From Acidobacteriota bacterium (GTDB taxonomy: Bacteria > Acidobacteriota > Terriglobia > Terriglobales > Acidobacteriaceae): a stretch of 64,000 nt of DNA. Within the stretch, counting starts at the first letter, position 1. Each line of letters opens with the position of its first letter. The notes beneath the pieces are model-generated. The model did not search any database and was not told where the DNA came from. It saw only the letters and a list, made by a program, of their open reading frames with translations. Location: positions 1 to 64,000 of the forward strand of contig JAJZDM010000006.1 in NCBI GenBank assembly GCA_021806005.1, given 5' to 3'. Made by a program: the position numbers and the translations under genes. Positions 6,805 through 16,385 of this stretch are shown in pieces.

Positions 6805-9800
6805 ATGAGGCATTGGATGCTGGCCCTTGCGCTGCTACCGGTGGCGAGGATGACGAAGGCTTCAACTCTATCGGACGGGACCCCGGTTGCGCAGAGTGTG
6901 CAGCATACGCTGCCGGCACTGCACGTCAGCCTCTGGTCAAAGACCGGCGCGACGGTGACAGCCGTGAGGTTCGCCGGAGTCACTTTTCCCGCGGGAGATG
7001 CGATCTTCTCCCAATTGGAGCAGAGGGTGGGCCAGCCGCTGGACCCGGGCAAGGTGCGCGACGATGAACGGCGGCTTTTTGCGACCGGATTGTACCTGGA
7101 TCTCAGTGTGGATTTAGTGGCGTCTGAGGCTGGCGTCATCCTTGTCTACTCCGGCCAGCCGCGCTACTTCGTAGGCAGAGTGACGATTGTGGGGGTAAAC
7201 GACGGCCGGCTGACATCGCTGCTGGAGTTTTCGACCCGGCTGGATCCGGGTGCTCCGTTCAGTGATGGGGCGCTGGCGACCTCAGTAGAGGCGGTGAAGG
7301 AGGCGTTGGCGGAGAATGGTTTCTTTGTTCCGACCGTAGCCATGCAGACCAGCGTGGATGACCTTGCGCACCAGGTGAACGTTACGTTTACGGTAAGCAC
7401 CGGACCGCAGGCCCATATTGGATCCGTGACGGTGGACGGCCCCGACCCTGGGATGGACATTCCAACCTTTCGCAGCAAGGGGCACATGGACTGCGGCCGA
7501 TTGACAACGCTATGGGATACGGCCTTTCACCGGAGTTGCATTCTGAAGGTGACTCGCGGGACGGTGAGCAACGCACTCTCTGGAGTGCGCGCCTTCTACC
7601 AGAACGAAGACCGCCTGGAGGGAACCATCAGCCTGCAGCGCTCGCTCTATCAACTCCCCACCCGGCAGGTGGACTATGACTTTTATGCCAATCAGGGGCC
7701 GCGGGTGGAGGTAGAGGTGGATGGGGTGAAGCTCTCCCGGTCGCACATCAAGCTGCTGGTTCCCGTCTATGAAGAGGGAGCCGTGGACCGCGACCTGCTC
7801 AACGAGGGCATGTACAACATCAAGGACTATCTGCAGCAGAAGGGCTACTTCAATGTGATGGCGAAGGTGGAGTTGCTGAACAGTGGCAACAGAGACGTGA
7901 AGGTGTTGTATACCGTGCACACCGGCCGCAAGCACAAGGTGACGGCGGTCACCATCCGCGGCAACAAGTACTTCGATCGCAGCACGCTGGAGAAGTTGAT
8001 GCGAGTGAAGAAGGCGGACGCCTACCAGCGCAGCGGGCAGTACAGCGCGCAACTGGTGGCAGAGGATGTGAACTCGATGGAGGCGCTCTACCAGGCCAAC
8101 GGGTTCAGCCAAGTGAAGGTGACGCCGACGATAAAGGCGATCGACACCGGGCCGGGAGGAAAGCCGCTGAAGGTATCTCAGCTCCAGGTACTGTTCACCG
8201 TGGAGGAGGGACCGCAACAGAGGTTTGGCAAGGTGGAGTTGACCGGCGTGGCGGGTGCATACAGGCCGGAGGTGGTGGCGATGCTGAGCTCCAGGACCGG
8301 CCAGCCCTTTTCGCTGAATACACTGTCGAACGACCGTGATGCGATCCTGGGATACTATCTGGCCCATGGCTTTGACCATGCGCGGGTAGAGATTACCGAG
8401 CATGTGGATCCATCGAACGCAGCGCGAACGGATGTGGAGCTCCAGGTGATTCCGGGGCAGCAGGTGAAGGTGCAGAACGTTCTGCTCTCCGGCGTTGTGC
8501 ATACCCGGGTCAAGGATGTGCTGAACCAGATCCGGGTTCATGCGGGCGACCCACTGGATCAGGCTGCGCTGCTGGAGACGCAGCGCAACCTTTACAACAT
8601 GGCTCTGTTCAGCGAGGTGAACGCGGTGGCGCAGAACCCGATGGGGGACTCGCCGGAGAAGAATGTACTGGTGCAGGTGACCGAGGCCAGGCGCTGGGAT
8701 GTGACCTACGGCTTTGGCTTTGAGGCGCAGACGGGTACGCCGGGGGTGGTGACAGGTCTGCCCAAGGGATCCACGACGGCGGCCCAGAACGGAAAGGCGG
8801 GGGTCAGTCCGCGGGTGTCACTGGATGTGGCGCGGATCAATCTGCGGGGTACGCAGGATTCGCTGACCCTGCACTCAGACTATGGACTGCTGGAGGAGAT
8901 TGCGTCGCTCACCTTCAACGTGCCGCTGTTCTTCGGCAAACAGAATCTGACCGGGTCGATCTCCGGTGGGTACTCCAACATTCAGGACATTACCACGTTT
9001 GCTTCTTCCACGCTGCAGGGCGATCTGCGGCTGACCGAGAAGGTGAAGCGTGCCGACACGTTGATCTACGACTTTGAGTATCGGCGGGTGTCGGTGAATC
9101 CAAACTCGCTGGAGATCACGCCAGATCTGATTCCGCTGCTCTCCGAACCGGTGATTGTGGGCGGGCCGCAGGTGACCTGGATCCATGACACACGCGATCC
9201 GGGTCCGCTGAACGCGACGAAGGGGCACTTTCTCTCCTTGCAGGAGTTTGTGGCCAGCTCCAAGTTCGGATCACAGGCCAACTTCAACTCGCTGGATGGC
9301 ACGGAGTCTTCGTATTACAAGCTGGGCAAGGGGTATGTGTTTGCGCGCAGTCTGCGCATTGCCTTTCAAAAATCGTGGGGATTGAACCCGAACGCATTCA
9401 ATGCGGGACAGCAGATAGGGGTGGTCTCCACCGCGTGCGCTGGATCGTTGCTGGAGACCAACCCGACCTGCGACGCGGTACCTCTGCCGGAGCGACTGTA
9501 TGTGGGTGGAACGGACTCTCATCGTGGATTTGGTCTGAATGACGGCGGGCCGCGCGATCTGACCACGGGCTATCCGGTGGGAGGATCGGGCGCGGTGGTG
9601 AACAGTTTTGAGCTGCGTATGCCCCCCTCGACCCTGCCGCTGGTGGGCGACAGCATCTCATTCGTGCTCTTCCATGACATGGGAAATGCGTTCGAATATC
9701 CGGGGGATATGTTCAAGAGCATCGAGCACTTTCATCAGCCGGACAGGACTGCGTGCAGGGATCTGACGGGACCGCTGGCGGCTGCGGGTGGCGTGGCTTC

Positions 9801-10014
9801 CAATGCCGTAGGGAGTTGCAACTTCAACTACTACTCGCATGCGGTCGGCGTCGGGATGCGCTATGGAACGCCGGTGGGGCCCATCCGGCTGGACTTCAGC
9901 TATAACCTCGACCCGCCGATCTATCCGGTCTTCGACGATTTCACCGGTGTCCCGCCGTATGTTGGCGAGGCGAGTCACTTCAACTTCTTTTTCAGTATCG
10001 GACAGGCGTTCTAA
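6805..10014 (+). CDS. Omp85-family outer-membrane assembly protein (BamA/TamA-like)
   Basis: About 1069 residues from ATG 6805 (MRHWMLALALLPVARMTKAS), chosen because it begins a signal peptide; the frame is open further upstream. The N-terminal two thirds hold several POTRA domains, recognisable by repeats such as VRFAGVTFPAGDAIFSQLEQ, VTIRGNKYFDRSTLEKLM and VLLSGVVHTRVKDVLNQI. The last 400 residues are a beta-barrel: it contains VGGTDSHRGFGLNDGGPR, matching the conserved (V/I)RG(F/Y) motif of lid loop 6, and ends FNFFFSIGQAF with a terminal aromatic. Omp85 proteins fold barrels into the outer membrane. It heads an operon with a SurA-like gene (3 bases away) and tamB, which argues for a TamA or specialised BamA role over the housekeeping copy. 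At over 1000 residues it is longer than E. coli BamA (810) or TamA (577). Confidence 0.88.
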   Translation: MRHWMLALALLPVARMTKASTLSDGTPVAQSVQHTLPALHVSLWSKTGATVTAVRFAGVTFPAGDAIFSQLEQRVGQPLDPGKVRDDERRLFATGLYLDLSVDLVASEAGVILVYSGQPRYFVGRVTIVGVNDGRLTSLLEFSTRLDPGAPFSDGALATSVEAVKEALAENGFFVPTVAMQTSVDDLAHQVNVTFTVSTGPQAHIGSVTVDGPDPGMDIPTFRSKGHMDCGRLTTLWDTAFHRSCILKVTRGTVSNALSGVRAFYQNEDRLEGTISLQRSLYQLPTRQVDYDFYANQGPRVEVEVDGVKLSRSHIKLLVPVYEEGAVDRDLLNEGMYNIKDYLQQKGYFNVMAKVELLNSGNRDVKVLYTVHTGRKHKVTAVTIRGNKYFDRSTLEKLMRVKKADAYQRSGQYSAQLVAEDVNSMEALYQANGFSQVKVTPTIKAIDTGPGGKPLKVSQLQVLFTVEEGPQQRFGKVELTGVAGAYRPEVVAMLSSRTGQPFSLNTLSNDRDAILGYYLAHGFDHARVEITEHVDPSNAARTDVELQVIPGQQVKVQNVLLSGVVHTRVKDVLNQIRVHAGDPLDQAALLETQRNLYNMALFSEVNAVAQNPMGDSPEKNVLVQVTEARRWDVTYGFGFEAQTGTPGVVTGLPKGSTTAAQNGKAGVSPRVSLDVARINLRGTQDSLTLHSDYGLLEEIASLTFNVPLFFGKQNLTGSISGGYSNIQDITTFASSTLQGDLRLTEKVKRADTLIYDFEYRRVSVNPNSLEITPDLIPLLSEPVIVGGPQVTWIHDTRDPGPLNATKGHFLSLQEFVASSKFGSQANFNSLDGTESSYYKLGKGYVFARSLRIAFQKSWGLNPNAFNAGQQIGVVSTACAGSLLETNPTCDAVPLPERLYVGGTDSHRGFGLNDGGPRDLTTGYPVGGSGAVVNSFELRMPPSTLPLVGDSISFVLFHDMGNAFEYPGDMFKSIEHFHQPDRTACRDLTGPLAAAGGVASNAVGSCNFNYYSHAVGVGMRYGTPVGPIRLDFSYNLDPPIYPVFDDFTGVPPYVGEASHFNFFFSIGQAF

Positions 10015-10017
10015 GCG

Positions 10018-10896
10018 ATGAAGCGGCAGGCGCGACAACCCGGAGGCGGACAGAGGCGGAGTGGCGGAGTCCGGCTTTTACTGCTCACCCTGCTAACGGT
10101 AGCCCTTGGGGCTGACCTTGCGGCGAGTGCGTTGCCTGCGCAGAGTCTCTCTGCGCCGCCGCCGGCAGCGACGAAGCCCTCTGTGGCCAAATCGCAGTCG
10201 CCTGCGACGCCGATCATCCTTCCCCGGCTCCCGGCGATGCCGCCTGTCCAGGGAGTTGAGGTGGATCGAGTGGTGGCCATCGTGAACGGAGATCTGATTC
10301 TGGACAGCGATGTGGATCTGGAGCGCAGGTTTGCGGCTCTTCTGCCTTACGGTGAGGCGAGCGGTCCTTATAACCGCGATGCGGCGATCGAGCGTCTGAT
10401 CAATCGGGATCTCATTCTTCAGCAGATGCGTCTGCAGCAGGGAGGAGAGATTACCCAGGAGGCCGCCGTCCTGGATCTGAACGAGGTGCGCAAGTCCATT
10501 CCAGCCTGCAGAGAGTATCACTGCGAGACGAAGGATGGCTGGGAAAGGTTTCTGGCGACCGAAGGATTCACTGCGGAGAGCCTGGCCAGCATGTGGCGTC
10601 AGCGGATGGAGGTGTTGGCATTCATTGAGCTGCGCTTCCGGATGGGGATCATGATCTCACAGGATGAGATTCAGCAGTACTACCAGAAGACACTGCTTCC
10701 CCAGTACGCAGCTCTCCAGGTGACGCCGCCACCGCTGAAGGAGATTGCCAACCGCATCCAGCAGGTGCTGCTGGAAGAACAGGTCTCGAATCTTCTGGAT
10801 GACTGGTTGAAGAGCCTGCGGGCGCAGGGCAATGTGGTGGTGCTGGATCACAACGGTTCCAGGAAGGCGGTCGGGGCTGGAGAGGAGGCGCCATGA
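10018..10896 (+). CDS. SurA-like periplasmic chaperone lacking a PPIase domain
   Basis: 292 residues; the ATG follows the Omp85 stop by 3 bases and its stop overlaps the tamB start (ATGA), so it is central to a coupled operon. The N terminus is basic with a signal-like hydrophobic stretch (VRLLLLTLLTVALGADLAAS), then a Pro-rich linker. From residue 82 it reads VEVDRVVAIVNGDLILDSDV, the classic SurA/PpiC N-terminal chaperone motif. Helices IERLINRDLILQQMRLQQGG and a C-terminal EQVSNLLDDWLKSLRAQG follow. The region where parvulin domains normally sit is absent. It is probably a holdase for barrel substrates of the Omp85 protein; the motif is seen, the role inferred. Confidence 0.85.
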   Translation: MKRQARQPGGGQRRSGGVRLLLLTLLTVALGADLAASALPAQSLSAPPPAATKPSVAKSQSPATPIILPRLPAMPPVQGVEVDRVVAIVNGDLILDSDVDLERRFAALLPYGEASGPYNRDAAIERLINRDLILQQMRLQQGGEITQEAAVLDLNEVRKSIPACREYHCETKDGWERFLATEGFTAESLASMWRQRMEVLAFIELRFRMGIMISQDEIQQYYQKTLLPQYAALQVTPPPLKEIANRIQQVLLEEQVSNLLDDWLKSLRAQGNVVVLDHNGSRKAVGAGEEAP

Positions 10897-13800
10897 GTGA
10901 AGAAGATCCGGGTATGCCTCCGCCATCCGGGCCTGACATGCCGGCTTTGGATGCGGAGGAGCCAGCCGCGAAGAAAAGTGTTGTGCTCCACTTCTTTGGC
11001 TGGAGTGCCGCATCGCTGGCGGCCTTTTTGATGGCGCTGCTGGTAGCCGTCACGTGGTACTCCGGTACACCAGACTTTGAGCGCCGCCTGCGAGGCGAGG
11101 TGGTGAGCACGCTGGAGAACGCCAGCGGCGGGCGCGTGGAAGTGGAGAAGATTCACTTCAGCCTCTGGCGACTGGCGATTCAGGCCGATGGCCTGGTGAT
11201 CCATGGAACCGAGGGGCCGGGGGAGATGCCGTACCTTGCGGCGTCAAAGATCGTGCTGCGGCTGCAGCTCAACATGGTTTTGACCCACATCCGCGGGTTG
11301 GGACCGCAGTCGCGGATCAGCCTGCGATATCTGCGCATCGAGCAGCCGCGCTTTCATCTGATCGTGTACCCGGATGGACACACCAATGCACCGGTTCCAA
11401 AGCACCCGCAGCGACTCAATCAGTCATTGACGGATACGCTGCTGGATCTGGAGGCCCGCAGGGTGGAGTTGGTGCAGGGGATGGCCGAGCTGAACGATCG
11501 TGTGATTCCCTTCAACCTGACAGCGAGGGATGTGGACGCGCAGATCGCGTACCTACGCAGCACGGACCGGTACGGAGCCACCATCGATCTGGCCGATCTG
11601 CAGACCAGGATGGCCTCACAGCGGGCGGTGCAGTCGAGGTTGCATCTTGAGGCGGAGATGGGACGCAATATGGCGGTGATCTCCGATCTGGAGTTCTGGA
11701 GCGGAGCAGAGTCCGGCCAGGCAGTGGCGCCGGCAGCGAAGAGTGATGCTGCGGGAGGAACAGCCACCCACCTGGTGGCTCATGCAGAGCTGAGCAACTT
11801 TGCGCAGCCGCTGTGGAAGGGAGAGGTCTCCGGCAGCGTAGGACTGCGGCAGTTGAGTGATCTTGCCGATGTGGAGGGCCTCACCGGAGGGACGCTGGAT
11901 GTGAACCTGAGCGGGCATAACTGTGCTGCCGCCCAGAGTGCGGCACCGGTCCGGCATCATCCGCTACGACTGTGGTCCCAGCGCAACGGGAATCAAGCCA
12001 GAAAGAGCGCGGCAGCTACCGGGGGCGCAGAGGAGTGCAATCAGGGATTTATTCTGGCCGGCTCGATGACGATGCACAAGGTGGGATACCGGGACGAGTA
12101 TGTGCGTCTGCACGATGTCGATGGGGGGGCGCATCTGCGCATAACACCGCAGGATCTGCAATTTACTGCGGCGAGTGCCTTCCTGCCGGACGGGGGATCT
12201 GCGAAGGGCGATCTGACGATCGATCACTGGCTGGGACGTCATACCCTGGCCGACCGGTCCCACGCGATGCTGACGGCGACGGTGGATCATATTCCGCTGC
12301 GCTCAGTGATGGATATCGTCGGCCCGGAGCATTATGGCGATCTCGGGTTCGATACGTCCATCACGGGGCCGGCGACGGTGGAGTGGGGCGGTCCGCACCT
12401 GGTCGATATCTCTGACACGGTGCAGGTGCAAGCGGACCTGATGTTTGCCCCGGTGGGCCTGCGGAGAAGGGGTGTCATGTCCAATGTTCCCATCACGGGC
12501 GAGGTGATAGGTCACTATGACGGGCGCCAGGAGGTGGTGAATCTGAGACGGCTTGCGGTCCAGACGCCTTCGAGTTCGCTGCTGGCCGACGGCATGCTGG
12601 GCGTGAATGTCGGCGATCCCTTGACGAATCTGCAGACGAACTTCCATACCCACGACCTAGGCGAGTTTGATCAGTTGTTGCATGCGCTGAAGTTTGAAGC
12701 CAACGGAAGAGAGGGAGTCAAGGCCATTCCATTGGTGTTGCATGGAGATGCGAATTTTACGGGAACGGCTCGCGGCGGGATCAGTAACCTGGAGATGCGA
12801 GGCCATGCAGAGGCCAGAAATGTTGTGCTGCGGCTGGGAGATGTGAGCGGAGGCATGACGGATGTGCTGATAGACTCCGCAGCGGGGAGCGGCGACTTCT
12901 CGCCCAACGGTGGGTTGACGCTCACCTCTTCGACCATCCGGCGCGGAGGTTCGGTACTGAATGTTTCGGGGTCCTTCAAACCGCAACGTGAAGAGTTGCG
13001 CGGCGAGCCAGCCTACATATGGAATCAGGATATGGAGGTTGATGCCACGGTGAAGCTTGCCGATGGTCAGGCTGCCGACCTGCTGCAGATTGTGGGCGAG
13101 CAGAGGAAGATTCCGGTTACAGGCACCGTGAATCTGGATTTGAACGCAAACGGGACGATGCGGAACATGATCGGCGGCGGAGCCGTGACGTTCACCGATG
13201 GTGCGGCCTATGGGGAGAGCTACCAGAAGGTTGCGGTGCGCATCGCCGCTGAGGGACGCCAGGTGACCCTGACCAAGGTGTTGTTGCAGGCGCATGGGCT
13301 GTCAATTACGGGCAGCGCCGGATATAACCTGGGCACCAGGCAGCTCCGCGGCGAGGTGCGTGGAAGCAAGCTGCAACTCTCCCGGTTGGACACGATGCAC
13401 AGAGTCGCGCCGGACGTTGATGGAGTGCTCTCATTTTCGGCGATCGCGAATGGAACTCTGCAGCGGCCCGACCTGCACGCCAGGCTCTCGGTGACCGGGG
13501 TCTCCGTGGATGGGAGGCCTCTGGGTGCGCTCTCTGCCAAGGCCGACAGCATGGGCTCGAATTTGAACTACGAGATGCAGTCCACCCTGGTGGGGGCGCA
13601 GTTGCATGCTGCCGGACAGACCTCCCTGCTGGACCGTTACCAGACGCAGGCGAAGCTGACCATGAGCGGCCTGGATCTTGCGAATGTGATCGCGCTGGTG
13701 GCGCCGGGATCTGTCAAAGGCAGCTCGTCGATGGATGGAACGGTAAGCATTTCGGGACCTGCAGCGAACCCGAGTTTGATGCGCGGCAGTGCTGAGTTCG

Positions 13801-15242
13801 ATCACGTTGATTTCAAGTTGCAAGGGGTGGAACTGCGGGCGGCGCAGCCCCTGCGAGCGAGCCTGAGCGGCGGCGTGGTGCGATTGGATCAGCTTTACAT
13901 CACAGGGCAGGATACGGACCTGCGCGCCTCCGGCACGGCGGCTGTCTTTGGAGACAAGAACCCGCTGGGTGGAAGATTGAACCTGATTGCCAGTGGCAGC
14001 GTCAGTATGGCCCTGGTGGAGACCTTCGAACCAGATCTGATGAGTTCCGGAAAGGTCACCTTCAAGGTAGCGGCCGGAGGCCGGTTGAAGAGGCCTACGG
14101 TGGACGGGGATGTGGAGTTTCGGAGTGTGAACCTGTCGGTAGATGGAGTCGCCAACGGATTGAGCAACCTGAATGGGACGGTTGTGTTCAACCAGGACCG
14201 TCTGGATGTTAAGGATCTTACCGCCATGTCGGGCGGCGGCCAGTTGAAGATCGGCGGCAGCGTTACCTATGAGAAGGGAATCTTTGCCGAGTTGACCGCG
14301 ACCGGGGATGTTGTGCGAGTGCGATACAACGGTTTAAGCGCCACGACCAATGCTCGTTTCCGGCTGCAGGGGACGCCGCAGTCGATGCTGCTCTCGGGCG
14401 ACGTTCTGATGACTCGGTTCGGGGTGGGGCAGGACGTGGACTTCTCCGCGTTCTCCTCCATGGGAGGCTTGCAGGCACCGTCGGACCCGAACTCGGCAGC
14501 GAACAAGATCCGGCTCGACGTCCACATTACGAGTTCGCAGCAGCTTGAGTTCCAGAACTCTTTTGCCGAACTCGCCGGGAGCGTGAATCTGAATCTGCGC
14601 GGTACACTTGCGTCTCCGAGTGTGCTGGGGAGCATCCAGATTACAGATGGCAGCGCCACGTACCTTGGAACCAAATATCAGTTGGAGCGGGGGTTGATCG
14701 ACTTCACCAACCCAGTGCGAATTGATCCCACGATTGACCTGGACGCGAGCGCGCGCGTGGAGAGCTATGACATCACGGTGGGCGTGCATGGGACGGTAAC
14801 CAACCTGAAGCCGACCTATCGCTCCGAGCCGCCGCTGACCGAGGCCGATATCTTCAACCTGCTGGCGCTGGGGCGAACCCAGGAGGAGGCCCAACTCAAC
14901 CAGGAGCAGGTGGGGACGGCGACGAACGCGACCTCGAACGCGCTGCTGGGCGGAGCCCTGAATGCGACCGTCCAGAGCAGGGTAGGCAAACTCTTCGGCG
15001 CTGGTTCTGTGAAGATCGATCCGGCATTTATCGGCACCCTGGGCAACTCATCCGCACGGATCACCGTAACCGAGCCACTCTCGCCGCAGGTGACGGTGGT
15101 CTTTGCCACGAACATCAATGAGACCGCTGAGCAGTTGATCCAGGTGCAGTACCAGTTGAATGATGAGTATGCGATCGTCGCCACCCGCGATGAGAATGAC
15201 GTGTTTTCACTGGTTTTCAAAATCAGGAAACGCTACCGCTGA
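10893..15242 (+). CDS. tamB: TamB/DUF490 family translocation and assembly module protein
   Basis: A 1449-residue inner-membrane-anchored protein. A single transmembrane segment at about 33-55 (FFGWSAASLAAFLMALLVAV) follows a cytoplasmic tail, then over 1200 residues of repetitive beta structure, as in AsmA/TamB bridge proteins. The C-terminal DUF490 domain is clear: GSIQITDGSATYLGTKYQLE, GLIDFTNPVRIDPTIDLDAS and RSEPPLTEADIFNLLALGRT, ending in FKIRKRYR. TamB-like proteins span the periplasm with a hydrophobic groove, act with TamA in barrel assembly, and are implicated in phospholipid movement to the outer membrane. It is the third gene of the Omp85-SurA-TamB operon and about 200 residues longer than E. 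coli TamB. Confidence 0.92.
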   Translation: MSEEDPGMPPPSGPDMPALDAEEPAAKKSVVLHFFGWSAASLAAFLMALLVAVTWYSGTPDFERRLRGEVVSTLENASGGRVEVEKIHFSLWRLAIQADGLVIHGTEGPGEMPYLAASKIVLRLQLNMVLTHIRGLGPQSRISLRYLRIEQPRFHLIVYPDGHTNAPVPKHPQRLNQSLTDTLLDLEARRVELVQGMAELNDRVIPFNLTARDVDAQIAYLRSTDRYGATIDLADLQTRMASQRAVQSRLHLEAEMGRNMAVISDLEFWSGAESGQAVAPAAKSDAAGGTATHLVAHAELSNFAQPLWKGEVSGSVGLRQLSDLADVEGLTGGTLDVNLSGHNCAAAQSAAPVRHHPLRLWSQRNGNQARKSAAATGGAEECNQGFILAGSMTMHKVGYRDEYVRLHDVDGGAHLRITPQDLQFTAASAFLPDGGSAKGDLTIDHWLGRHTLADRSHAMLTATVDHIPLRSVMDIVGPEHYGDLGFDTSITGPATVEWGGPHLVDISDTVQVQADLMFAPVGLRRRGVMSNVPITGEVIGHYDGRQEVVNLRRLAVQTPSSSLLADGMLGVNVGDPLTNLQTNFHTHDLGEFDQLLHALKFEANGREGVKAIPLVLHGDANFTGTARGGISNLEMRGHAEARNVVLRLGDVSGGMTDVLIDSAAGSGDFSPNGGLTLTSSTIRRGGSVLNVSGSFKPQREELRGEPAYIWNQDMEVDATVKLADGQAADLLQIVGEQRKIPVTGTVNLDLNANGTMRNMIGGGAVTFTDGAAYGESYQKVAVRIAAEGRQVTLTKVLLQAHGLSITGSAGYNLGTRQLRGEVRGSKLQLSRLDTMHRVAPDVDGVLSFSAIANGTLQRPDLHARLSVTGVSVDGRPLGALSAKADSMGSNLNYEMQSTLVGAQLHAAGQTSLLDRYQTQAKLTMSGLDLANVIALVAPGSVKGSSSMDGTVSISGPAANPSLMRGSAEFDHVDFKLQGVELRAAQPLRASLSGGVVRLDQLYITGQDTDLRASGTAAVFGDKNPLGGRLNLIASGSVSMALVETFEPDLMSSGKVTFKVAAGGRLKRPTVDGDVEFRSVNLSVDGVANGLSNLNGTVVFNQDRLDVKDLTAMSGGGQLKIGGSVTYEKGIFAELTATGDVVRVRYNGLSATTNARFRLQGTPQSMLLSGDVLMTRFGVGQDVDFSAFSSMGGLQAPSDPNSAANKIRLDVHITSSQQLEFQNSFAELAGSVNLNLRGTLASPSVLGSIQITDGSATYLGTKYQLERGLIDFTNPVRIDPTIDLDASARVESYDITVGVHGTVTNLKPTYRSEPPLTEADIFNLLALGRTQEEAQLNQEQVGTATNATSNALLGGALNATVQSRVGKLFGAGSVKIDPAFIGTLGNSSARITVTEPLSPQVTVVFATNINETAEQLIQVQYQLNDEYAIVATRDENDVFSLVFKIRKRYR

Positions 15243-15348
15243 AGGCTTGGGCCTGCGCGGTCGTGCGCTTAAGATAGAGAGATCGAGTCCGGTGGTACGA
15301 GGCGGATTCGACCGGCAGCGAAGACGAGGAGCGTTACGGAAGATACCG

Positions 15349-16215
15349 ATGGAGAATGTGCTACGCAGCACGCGCATCACGCTGGAGATGATCAAGTGGG
15401 AGCACTCGATCTTTGCCCTGCCGTTTGCGCTGACGGGTGCGATGCTGGCTGCTGATGGTTGGCCGAAGCTGAGGGTGCTGGGATTGATCCTGGTGTGCAT
15501 GGTGGCGGCGCGGTCGGCGGCGATGGCGTTCAATCGACTGGTGGACGCCAGGCTGGATGCAGGAAATCCGCGCACGGCGATGCGGGCGATTCCGGCGGGA
15601 CAGCTCTCGGCGGGTTTTGTGGGGGTGTTCACCCTGGTGGCGGCCGGCGTGTTTCTGCTGGGAGCGGCGCTGTTGAACCGATTGACCCTGGAGTGCGCTC
15701 CGTTGGCGCTGGCGGTGGTGCTGGCTTACAGCTACATGAAGCGGATCACGCGGTGGTCGCATCTGGTGCTGGGGCTGGCGCTGGGCATCGCTCCTGCGGC
15801 CGCCTGGATTGCAGTGCGCGGAAGCCTGGCGCCGCGCATCCTTCTGCTGACGGCGATTGTGATTCTGTGGGTGGGTGGCTTCGACGTGCTGTATGCGTGC
15901 CAGGATCTGGACTATGACCGAAAGGTGGGCCTGTTCAGTGTGCCGGCCCGGTATGGTCTGGAGGGTGCGTTCTGGATAGCGCGCTCGATGCACCTGATCA
16001 TGGGGGCGTTGCTCTTTGTTCTGTTGCGCATGTTCGGGCTGGGTGAGGTCGCCCTGGTGGGAATGTGTCTGGTGCTTCTGCTGCTGGCCTATGAGCATAT
16101 GATCGTCAGCCCGCGCGATCTGACACGGATGAATGCTGCTTTCTTCACCCTGAATGGCATCATCTCCGTGGTATTTTTTGCCTCTGTGGCTTTGGATATT
16201 CTGCACCGGCGATGA
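15349..16215 (+). CDS. UbiA-family polyprenyltransferase (menaquinone-type, MqnP/UbiA-like)
   Basis: 288 residues from ATG 15349 (MENVLRSTRITLEMIKWEHS). Multi-pass membrane protein with both prenyl-diphosphate Asp motifs: NRLVDARLDAGNPRT (N-x3-D-x3-D, near residue 60) and CQDLDYDRKVGLFSVPARYG (near residue 183). The EHSIFALPFALTGAMLA start and the second motif match the 4-hydroxybenzoate-octaprenyltransferase-like branch found in futalosine-pathway bacteria. It would attach a polyprenyl chain to an aromatic quinone precursor. The 3' end of mqnC at the right edge of this window supports menaquinone rather than ubiquinone. It lies 106 bp after tamB and ahead of pheA on the same strand. Confidence 0.87.
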   Translation: MENVLRSTRITLEMIKWEHSIFALPFALTGAMLAADGWPKLRVLGLILVCMVAARSAAMAFNRLVDARLDAGNPRTAMRAIPAGQLSAGFVGVFTLVAAGVFLLGAALLNRLTLECAPLALAVVLAYSYMKRITRWSHLVLGLALGIAPAAAWIAVRGSLAPRILLLTAIVILWVGGFDVLYACQDLDYDRKVGLFSVPARYGLEGAFWIARSMHLIMGALLFVLLRMFGLGEVALVGMCLVLLLLAYEHMIVSPRDLTRMNAAFFTLNGIISVVFFASVALDILHRR

Positions 16216-16385
16216 GCAGATCCGGAGGAAAGGCCTTCGGGACGCGCCATTCTCCAACCAGGGTGGCCAGCAGGGAGCTGAGATTCTGCGCAAGATTTTC
16301 AAGGTAGCGGCGGGCCGTGTTGGATGGAAGCTGATGAGGCCGGCGTCGGCGTATGGGAGAATTTCAAGCAGGCATCAGGAGACGC

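Noticed and set aside
16212-16307. 31-codon frame overlapping the prenyltransferase stop (ATGA)
   Set aside because: No hydrophobic or conserved pattern, and pheA has its own ribosome-binding site further on.
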